Shown: positions 58,948 through 64,000 of the stretch, piece after piece | How positions within the stretch are numbered: the first letter of the stretch is position 1 | Layout: every line of letters begins with the position of its first letter | Assembly: GCF_038024875.1 (NCBI RefSeq) | Contig: NZ_CP136136.1 | Coordinates: 930,001 to 994,000 of the forward strand | Length of the DNA stretch: 64,000 bases | Origin: Gordonia rubripertincta | Lineage (GTDB): Bacteria; Actinomycetota; Actinomycetes; Mycobacteriales; Mycobacteriaceae | Direction: 5' to 3' | Position numbers and translations under genes: made by a program | Notes under the pieces: generated by a model | Databases searched by the model: none | What the model saw: the letters and a program-made list of their open reading frames with translations, nothing else | What the model was told of the DNA's origin: nothing

Positions 58948-60575
58948 GATGTCGGCGCCCAGGACGGCAGATTCCACCACGGCCCCCAGGTCACGCCGTG
59001 CGAGTGGGGTTCGAGGATCGGGGCATCATGCTTCCACCCCGCACTGCGGGCCACGTAGGTGTGGTGGACGAAGGCGAGGAACACCTGGGACGGCTGACGT
59101 GCGTAGATCTGCTGGATACGGCGATACCGTTCGTCGTTCTCGGACCCCGCAGCCGATTCCCTTGCAGCGTCCAGCATTTCGTCGAGCCTGGGAGCGGTGA
59201 AGTTGCCCGGGTTGGAGTAGGGCGACGAATCCGGCACACGGGTGTGGAGGGCGTCGTAGACCTGGGAATCGATGCTGTAGGGGGTCGCTCCGCCGCCGAG
59301 AAGCACACCGGCCGTGTCCATCTTGGTCTCGATCTCGTCCCAGCTGGTGCCTCGTGTCAGCACCTCGACGCCGACCCCCTTCATCGAGGCGGCGAAGGCG
59401 ACCGCCAGGTCGCGGCGCAGGGTGTCCTCGGCGTTGTAGAGCAGCGGGAACGACGCGCGAACCCCGTTCCGGACGCGTACGCCGTCGGAACCGGTGCGCC
59501 AACCCGCGGCGTCGAGGGTCGACTCAGCCAGCGAACGGTCGTACGCGAACTGGGCATCGGCGTCGAAGGCATCGCCGTAGACCTTTGCGATCGGCGTGCT
59601 CGCCGGCTCCCCCTTGCCCAGCAGGACGTTGTCCACCAGCGCGTCCCGGTCGACGCCGAGGTTCATCGCCAGGCGCGCGGCGGGGTCGGCGGTGAAGGCG
59701 TTGCGTGACGGCAGCGAGACTCCCCGCCAGTCCGCCGAAGCCACCACTGCGACATCGACACCGGAACGGTCGGCGAACCCGTCGGCCAGTCGCGGCGGAA
59801 GGCCGGCCCCGTCGACCTCACCGGTCTGCACGAGCTGCGCACGGGAGTTGTCGTCGGGCACATGGGTGTAGACGATCTTGCGCACCGCCGTCGACTCCGC
59901 GCGGTCATCCCGGGTGACGAGGACCGCCTGGTCGGGGTCGAGAGACTCGAGGCGATAGTGCCCCGTTCCCACGGGCTCGGTGTTGAGTGCCCATCTCGCC
60001 GCGGGGGCGGGCTCCACCTTCTCCGACGGGACGATGCCGAGCAGGAGGTACGGCGAGGGGTCTGCGTCTGTGGTCATGGTCAGCCTGATCGCCCGTGGCC
60101 CATCGGCTTCGATGGAGGCGAGCGGCGCGAAGTCGGTGGAGATGCCCGACGCCACCTTCGGGTCGACCGCGGCGCGATACGTCGCAACCACGTCGACGGC
60201 ATCGAAGGCGGTGCCGTCGGAGAAGGTGACGCCGTCCTTCAGCGGCACCCGCCAGGTCCGCGGCGCGATGCGTTCGGGCGCCGACGCGGCCAGCGCGGGC
60301 ACGAGGTCGGGGACGCGGTCGTCACCGTCCGCCGCGGGAGCCAGCAGTCCGTCATAGATCGGCGACACACCCAACTGCCCGTAGCCGAGCATCGGGTTGA
60401 ACTGCCCGAGGTCCTGGCTTTCGGCGAGCACGATCTGCTCCGACGTCGCGGCATCCTGCCCGAGGGCGCATCCCCCGAGGGCGACTCCGGCGAGCAACAT
60501 GGACGCGACCACGACGATCACCGGCCGTCCGCGGCGTCCGAGGGGCCGGCGGCCTACACGTGTCGTCACAGACAT
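58944..60575 (-). CDS. ABC substrate-binding lipoprotein (peptide/nickel SBP family 5)
   Basis: Lipoprotein of 543 residues with lipobox LGGC and lipidated Cys36 after a signal peptide (VIVVVASMLLAGVAL). Family 5 solute-binding fold, with N-terminal GQFNPMLGYGQLGVSPIYDG and LKDGVTFSDGTAFDAVDVVAT. First gene of the five-gene operon; the divergent ArsR regulator with a His-rich tail suggests a metal (nickel or cobalt) chelate rather than a peptide. The inverted repeat at 60568-60599 covers its start codon. Confidence 0.86.
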   Translation of the reverse strand: MSVTTRVGRRPLGRRGRPVIVVVASMLLAGVALGGCALGQDAATSEQIVLAESQDLGQFNPMLGYGQLGVSPIYDGLLAPAADGDDRVPDLVPALAASAPERIAPRTWRVPLKDGVTFSDGTAFDAVDVVATYRAAVDPKVASGISTDFAPLASIEADGPRAIRLTMTTDADPSPYLLLGIVPSEKVEPAPAARWALNTEPVGTGHYRLESLDPDQAVLVTRDDRAESTAVRKIVYTHVPDDNSRAQLVQTGEVDGAGLPPRLADGFADRSGVDVAVVASADWRGVSLPSRNAFTADPAARLAMNLGVDRDALVDNVLLGKGEPASTPIAKVYGDAFDADAQFAYDRSLAESTLDAAGWRTGSDGVRVRNGVRASFPLLYNAEDTLRRDLAVAFAASMKGVGVEVLTRGTSWDEIETKMDTAGVLLGGGATPYSIDSQVYDALHTRVPDSSPYSNPGNFTAPRLDEMLDAARESAAGSENDERYRRIQQIYARQPSQVFLAFVHHTYVARSAGWKHDAPILEPHSHGVTWGPWWNLPSWAPTS

Positions 60576-60599
60576 ATGTTCTCCCAGACATACATCTGT
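60568..60599. promoter_or_regulatory. Inverted repeat at the start of the SBP gene (candidate ArsR operator)
   Basis: ACAGACATATGT (60568-60579) and ACATACATCTGT (60588-60599) match in 10 of 12 positions as inverted arms around an 8-base spacer. AT-rich island in GC-rich DNA, between divergent SBP and ArsR genes, covering the SBP ATG. Confidence 0.6.
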
Positions 60600-60669
60600 C
60601 GCCACTCGGCCCCGGCATCCACGGCCGGTGGTGTAATTCGAGGGGGCGGGACGAGCAGAGGAGGCATCG

Positions 60670-60990
60670 GTGACCGACTTCGACGCGGACTCATGGGCCG
60701 CGCGCTTCACGCTGCTCAGCGACCCGACGCGACTGCGACTCGTCGCCGAGATGCACGCCCATCCGGGCTCGACGGTCGCCGAGCTCGCCGCCTCGATCGG
60801 CATCACCGAGAACGCCGCCTCGCAGTCGATCCGGGCACTCCGCGACCAGGGGTGGGTTCGGTCGGAGAAGGTCGGCCGGAGCGTCCACTACGAGGTCGTC
60901 GGCGACGCGATCGTGCATCGCATCCTCCACGACATCATCGGAGTTGGCCACATCTCCGCAGGTCAAGAACACGATCACGCACACCCGTGA
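60670..60990 (+). CDS. ArsR/SmtB family metalloregulator with His-rich tail
   Basis: Winged-helix repressor of 106 residues (LLSDPTRLRLVAEMHAHPG, recognition helix ITENAASQSIRALRDQGW, wing VRSEKVGRSVHYEVV). Candidate metal ligands lie in the last helix and tail: Asp79, His83, His87, His94 and the cluster GQEHDHAHP with His101, His103, His105, like the nickel/cobalt sensors NmtR and KmtR. GTG start with AGGAGG upstream. Divergent from the ABC transporter, its probable target. Confidence 0.88.
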   Translation: MTDFDADSWAARFTLLSDPTRLRLVAEMHAHPGSTVAELAASIGITENAASQSIRALRDQGWVRSEKVGRSVHYEVVGDAIVHRILHDIIGVGHISAGQEHDHAHP

Positions 60991-60995
60991 CAACG

Positions 60996-61015
60996 GATTA
61001 GAACACGTTCTAATC
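60996..61015. promoter_or_regulatory. KstR-type box upstream of the hydrolase
   Basis: GATTAGAAC-ac-GTTCTAATC: perfect 9-base arms. The centre TAGAACACGTTCTA matches the KstR consensus TnnAACnnGTTnnA of cholesterol/fatty-acid-responsive promoters in mycobacteria and rhodococci. It is 8 bases upstream of the hydrolase start codon. Confidence 0.8.
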
Positions 61016-61022
61016 TAGTCGC

Positions 61023-61880
61023 GTGGATGTCTCCTACGATGCGACCAAACGGGAACTGACGACCGACCAGGGCACCCTGCGCTACCACGAGGCCGGTGAC
61101 GCCGATGCGCCGCCGCTGATCCTCCTGCACGGGTCCGGGCCCGGGGTGACCGGTTGGCGCAACTACCGCGGCAACCTCGGCCACTTCGCGCAGACCCACC
61201 ACTGCTATGTGATCGAGTTCCCCGGCTTCGGCGTCAGCGACGCGGTCGAGGGTCACCCGGTCCTCACCGCCGGCGGCTCGGTCATCCGGTTCATGGATGC
61301 GCTCGGCATCGACAAGGCCCCGATGATCGGCAACTCGATGGGCGGCGTCGTCGGCGTCAACCTGGCGATCAAGAAACCCGATCGGGTCGAGAAGCTCGTC
61401 ACCATCGGTGGCGTCGGCCCGAACGTATTCAGCCCGAGCCCCAGCGAGGGCCTGCGACTCCTGCAGGAGTTCACCGACGCCCCCGACAAGGACAAGCTCG
61501 TCCGCTGGCTGAACTCGATGGTCTTCGACCGTTCCCTCGTCACCGAGGAACTCATCGAAGAGCGCTGGGAAGCCGCCATCAACCCCGACGCTCAGAAGAC
61601 CGCCCAGATGATGTACGGCTCGGCGGCTTTCGAGATGCAGCAGCAATTCATGGCCGCCTCCGACACTCCTCCCTACTGGGCGTCGATGCACAAGGTCGCC
61701 TGCCCAACCCTCCTCACCTGGGGCCGCGACGACCGCGTCAGCCCGCCCGACATGGCGATGGTCCCCATGCGCCTCATCCCCGACGCCGAACTGCACATCT
61801 TCCCGAAGTGCGGTCACTGGGTGATGATCGAGGCGAAGGAGGCCTTCGAGGCGACGGTCACCTCCTTCCTGACCCGCTGA
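61023..61880 (+). CDS. Alpha/beta hydrolase, meta-cleavage product hydrolase (HsaD/BphD) type
   Basis: C-C bond hydrolase-like protein of 285 residues. Oxyanion-hole HGSGPGVTGW (residues 36-45), nucleophile Ser105 in IGNSMGGVVGVN, acidic Asp in WGRDDRVSPP and His in PKCGHWVMIE form the triad in the order of the MCP hydrolases. The KstR-type box directly upstream points to the sterol/cholesterol regulon, which fits an HsaD-like enzyme. No other ring-cleavage genes (hsaA-C) are visible, so the substrate is inferred. The GTG start follows the palindrome closely. Confidence 0.86.
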   Translation: MDVSYDATKRELTTDQGTLRYHEAGDADAPPLILLHGSGPGVTGWRNYRGNLGHFAQTHHCYVIEFPGFGVSDAVEGHPVLTAGGSVIRFMDALGIDKAPMIGNSMGGVVGVNLAIKKPDRVEKLVTIGGVGPNVFSPSPSEGLRLLQEFTDAPDKDKLVRWLNSMVFDRSLVTEELIEERWEAAINPDAQKTAQMMYGSAAFEMQQQFMAASDTPPYWASMHKVACPTLLTWGRDDRVSPPDMAMVPMRLIPDAELHIFPKCGHWVMIEAKEAFEATVTSFLTR

Positions 61881-61885
61881 CCATT

Positions 61886-61936
61886 CGTTCCCGCGGCGCC
61901 GTTCCCTTCCGGCCGGCCCGTTTCGCGGGAACGGCG
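61886..61936. terminator. Alternative hairpins after the hydrolase gene
   Basis: CGTTCCCGCG (61886-61895) pairs with CGCGGGAACG (61924-61933), or CGCCGTTCCC (61897-61906) with GGGAACGGCG (61927-61936). Either gives a 10-base stem; it lies 5 bases after the hydrolase stop and before the convergent gene remnant. Confidence 0.5.
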
Positions 61937-61957
61937 TGGGCCTCCCGCCGCCGAGGC

Positions 61958-62131
61958 TCACCCCTTCCGCGACCACAGCAGGTATCCGTACGCCAGCGCG
62001 AAGATCCCCGGCCCGACCCGCACGAGGTGGTTCCGCGACACCTCGTCGTCGAGATCTTGATCAGTGAGACCGGCAAGCAGCGCATCCTCGCGTGCGATCA
62101 GGCCCGTCCGGTCTGTCGTGATGGGAGTCAT
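61958..62131 (-). pseudogene. Truncated AbiEi-like gene (N-terminal fragment)
   Basis: A 57-residue frame whose first part, TDRTGLIAREDALLAGLTDQ then LVRVGPGIFA, aligns with the N-terminus of the intact protein at 62354 (TDRYGLVHRDAALHAGFSDE then LVRVHPGVWV). It ends soon after with a different tail (LAYGYLLWSRKG), so most of the domain and the nuclease part are missing. Divergent from the intact copy; probably the remnant of a second gene. It could still be translated. Confidence 0.62.
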
Positions 62132-62244
62132 GCGTACTTTGACGCATCGCGGCGTCGAACGGTTCCGCCACATCCGTTGCTGCGGGCACTCGCAAATGCA
62201 GGTCGCCTGCTCGACGCCCACCCGGCGCCGTCGGGGGACTGAGT

Positions 62245-62309
62245 TTCGCTCACGACATCCGTTCGCGATCATCCAGAAACTGTGAGCGCGAACGGAATAC
62301 GTGATCGCG
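62245..62309. repeat. Palindromic repeat upstream of the AbiEi-like gene
   Basis: Perfect 10-base core arms TCCGTTCGCG (62258-62267) and CGCGAACGGA (62287-62296) inside a longer imperfect palindrome. Its right part (62282-62309, gtgagcgcgaacggaa...) matches the repeat at 63328-63355 in 25 of 28 bases. Occupies the 223-base gap between the gene remnant and the intact gene. Confidence 0.75.
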
Positions 62310-62353
62310 CGCTCCGCAGGGAACCGCGCTCCGGTTTCCCGCGTCGAATCTGC

Positions 62354-63289
62354 ATGTCTTCATTCCCCACCGACCGATACGGGCTCGTCCATCGCGACGC
62401 AGCCCTTCATGCCGGGTTCTCCGACGAACAACTGGCGAGCGCAGTCGAGCGCGGAGACCTCGTCCGAGTCCACCCCGGCGTCTGGGTCACGTCTTCAGGC
62501 CGACCGCACGGGCCGGACGCGGCCGAGAGTCTGCATCGCCTGCGCGCACTGGCGGTCGCCACGTCGGGTCCGGCCCGCGCCCATCCGCTCAGCCACGTCT
62601 CCGCCGCTGCCGTTCACGGACTCTCGATGCTGCATCCCGATCTGAATGTCGTGCATGTCACCACGGGCCGGCCCTACGGCGGGTCCATCCGAAGACAACG
62701 CCACCTCCACGCCGCGCCTCTCGAACCCGAGGAGATCACCGAGGTCGACGGTGTCCGAGTGACATCCGTCGAACGTACCGCGGTCGACGTCGCGTGCATG
62801 GGCACGTTTGCACAAGCGATCGTCGTCTTCGACGCCGCCCTCCGACGCGGTGCCGATCCCGACGTCCTGGCCGACACGCTGTCTCGACGCAGACGAACCA
62901 GCGCTCGAAATGCCAAGCGCGCACTACCTCTCGCCGACGGTAAGGCCGAGAGTGTCGGCGAATCCTGGAGCCGTGCCCAGATCATCGATGCGGGTCTCCC
63001 GATCCCTACGCTGCAGCGCGAGTTCATCATCGACGGGCAGAGGTACCGCAGCGACTTCGACTGGGACGGACTGCTCATCGGAGAGTTCGACGGCCTGCAC
63101 AAGTACGGTCGCCTGCGGCGCACAGACGAAACAGCCACGGACGTCGTCGTTCGTGAGAAGCTGCGCGAGGATCGCCTCCGGGCCGAAGGTCTCACCGTCA
63201 CGCGCTGGACCTGGGCCACTCTCGAGCGCCGACAGTTGGTACCGCTTCTCCGTCCGCAGCTGGAGAAGCTCGGCCTAGTCGCAGCCTAA
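62354..63289 (+). CDS. AbiEi-like N-terminal domain fused to a DUF559/PD-(D/E)XK-like domain
   Basis: Protein of 311 residues. The N-terminal 90 residues form an AbiEi-type winged-helix domain (YGLVHRDAALHAGFSDEQLA, then LVRVHPGVWV), as in type IV antitoxin relatives. The C-terminal 110 residues resemble the DUF559/Vsr-like nuclease fold: Glu in ESVGESWSRAQIID, Asp in YRSDFDW, then GEFDGLHKYGRL with Glu/Asp and Lys, and a final LTVTRWTWATL. ATG 62354 gives the domain start; a GTG at 62282 lies inside the palindromic repeat and was rejected. No toxin partner is adjacent. Solitary proteins of this kind are common in actinobacteria with unknown function. Confidence 0.8.
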   Translation: MSSFPTDRYGLVHRDAALHAGFSDEQLASAVERGDLVRVHPGVWVTSSGRPHGPDAAESLHRLRALAVATSGPARAHPLSHVSAAAVHGLSMLHPDLNVVHVTTGRPYGGSIRRQRHLHAAPLEPEEITEVDGVRVTSVERTAVDVACMGTFAQAIVVFDAALRRGADPDVLADTLSRRRRTSARNAKRALPLADGKAESVGESWSRAQIIDAGLPIPTLQREFIIDGQRYRSDFDWDGLLIGEFDGLHKYGRLRRTDETATDVVVREKLREDRLRAEGLTVTRWTWATLERRQLVPLLRPQLEKLGLVAA

Positions 63290-63290
63290 T

Positions 63291-63355
63291 CGCGATCACC
63301 GATTCCGTTCGCGCTCACCGTTGAAGGGTGAGCGCGAACGGAAACAGTGATCGCG
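63291..63355. repeat. Palindromic repeat downstream of the AbiEi-like gene
   Basis: Arms 63291-63319 and 63327-63355 are 29-base reverse complements with two mismatches, loop of seven. It begins right after the gene's stop codon. The right arm repeats the element at 62282-62309 in direct orientation. Confidence 0.85.
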
Positions 63356-63360
63356 ACAAG

Positions 63361-63397
63361 AAGGGCCCCGACCGGAACGAATCCGGCCGGGGCCCTT
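63361..63397 (-). terminator. fadB: Terminator of fadB
   Basis: Stem arms AAGGGCCCCGACCGGA (63361-63376) and TCCGGCCGGGGCCCTT (63382-63397) pair with one G-T wobble around loop acgaa, 28 bases downstream of the minus-strand fadB stop. The right-hand GGGCCCTT context gives a short T-run. Confidence 0.8.
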
Positions 63398-63425
63398 GAT
63401 GTCTGCTGGCTACCCAGCGAGAGCC

Positions 63426-64000
63426 TTACTTCGCAGCGAGGTTCTCGTTGGTCAGCTTGGTGACACCCTGCTCGGCCTTCTCGACGAGCGAGGCCGGCGG
63501 CTCGAAGTGCTTGCCGTACTTGCCGGCGAGCTCCTTGGCACGCGCGACGAAGCCGGGCACGCCACCCTCGTAACCGTTGATGTACTGGATGACACCACCG
63601 GTCCATGCCGGGAAGCCGATGCCGAAGATCGAACCGATGTTGGCGTCCTCGACGGAGGTGAGCACACCCTCGTCGAAGCACTTGACGGTCTCGAGGGACT
63701 CGGCGAAGAGCATGCGCTCCTTCATGTCCTCGAGCGGGATCTCCGTGGTACCCGACTTGAACTGCTCACGCAGGCCCGGCCAGAGCTGGGTGCGCTTGCC
63801 GTTCTCGTCGTAGTCGTAGAAGCCCTTGCCGTCCTTCTTGGCGGTGCGGCCGTTCTCGACCATCCAATCGACGACGGCGTTCGAGCCGTGCTGCGGAACT
63901 TCCTTGCCCGCGGCCTTGAGCGCTGCCTCGGTCTCCTTGCGGATCTTCTGCGGCAGAGTCAGGGTCAGCTCGTCCATGAGCTGCAGCGGTGCGGCCGGGT
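63426..64000 (-). CDS. fadB: Fatty-acid oxidation multifunctional protein FadB, C-terminal part (5' end outside window)
   Basis: The last 190 or so residues of the 3-hydroxyacyl-CoA dehydrogenase/enoyl-CoA hydratase protein of beta-oxidation. The frame is open to the window edge. It contains the C-terminal dehydrogenase dimerisation region with KKDGKGFYDYDENGKRTQLW, then SVEDANIGSIFGIGFPAWTG and IQYINGYEGGVPGFVARAKE. The gene continues beyond base 64000; an internal Met is not the start. Matches Rv0860-type FadB. A hairpin terminator follows the stop. Confidence 0.9.
   Translation of the reverse strand, partial: PAAPLQLMDELTLTLPQKIRKETEAALKAAGKEVPQHGSNAVVDWMVENGRTAKKDGKGFYDYDENGKRTQLWPGLREQFKSGTTEIPLEDMKERMLFAESLETVKCFDEGVLTSVEDANIGSIFGIGFPAWTGGVIQYINGYEGGVPGFVARAKELAGKYGKHFEPPASLVEKAEQGVTKLTNENLAAK

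Noticed and set aside
62282..62353. GTG start of the AbiEi-like gene at 62282
   Set aside because: It would encode part of the palindromic repeat; the domain begins at ATG 62354.
1..64000. tRNA, rRNA or intact insertion sequence
   Set aside because: No cloverleaf, rRNA segment, transposase or integrase motif was seen in the intergenic regions or among the proteins.

Overview
The window is GC-rich chromosomal DNA of a mycolic-acid-containing actinobacterium (order Mycobacteriales), most likely Gordonia or a close relative. That genus is inferred from gene content and order, not from any RNA gene. Long blocks follow the M. tuberculosis Rv0198-Rv0242 neighbourhood: fabG4-htdX, a TetR gene and lpqI, a DUF2613 gene and aftD, an acyltransferase and lmcA, an envelope glycosyltransferase group, pckG, two genes in the Rv0209/Rv0210 position, trmB, an NYN-domain gene, mmpL3, an AI-2E family gene, and zmp1 with an Rv0200-like channel. 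There are no rRNA or tRNA genes, no CRISPR array and no intact insertion sequence. No gene-free stretch exceeds 300 bases.

Layout. 1-6.6 kb: FabG4 (5' cut off by the window) and HtdX, then TetR with a textbook operator, the recycling glucosaminidase LpqI, a universal stress protein, and a coupled GlxA-type regulator with an isonitrile-hydratase-like enzyme. 6.4-25.4 kb: an envelope region holding AftD, an acyltransferase, LmcA, a polysaccharide flippase, a CitE-like lyase, a large membrane protein, a GT4 glycosyltransferase, a methyltransferase, an MmpS-like protein, an FtsX/MacB-type ABC pair and an exported protein. 25.5-36.9 kb: PckG, a DUF6802-like acidic protein, two coupled proteins with degraded GTPase motifs, TrmB, an NYN protein, MmpL3 and an AAHS-type MFS transporter. 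37-41.9 kb: an AI-2E transporter, histidine kinase and response regulator operon, a YbhN-like protein and a DUF3054 protein. 41.9-54.8 kb: a penicillin-binding-like lipoprotein that has lost its catalytic motifs, pirin, a fatty-acid-hydroxylase-type enzyme, an FCD-GntR regulator with its operator, an unusual FAD disulfide oxidoreductase, an M13 peptidase, a K+-channel-like protein, an NDMA-dependent alcohol dehydrogenase, a second MMPL transporter and an R2-like ligand-binding oxidase. 54.9-64 kb: an MbcA-like antitoxin with a truncated RES-like partner, a five-gene peptide/nickel-type ABC transporter divergent from a His-rich ArsR regulator, an alpha/beta hydrolase behind a KstR-type box, an AbiEi/DUF559-like protein between related palindromic repeats with a truncated paralogue beside it, and the 3' part of fadB.

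How the genes fit together. Most genes serve the mycolate-arabinan envelope: arabinan polymerisation (AftD), lipomannan/LAM maturation (LmcA), glycan assembly, mycolate export (MmpL3), cell-wall recycling (LpqI) and fatty-acyl reduction and dehydration (FabG4, HtdX). The least explained pieces are the two degenerate GTPase-like proteins with the Asp-rich DUF6802-like protein (27.5-30.3 kb), the AI-2E/kinase/regulator operon next to mmpL3, the pseudo-PBP lipoprotein, the truncated RES partner, and the palindrome-flanked AbiEi-like gene with its broken copy.
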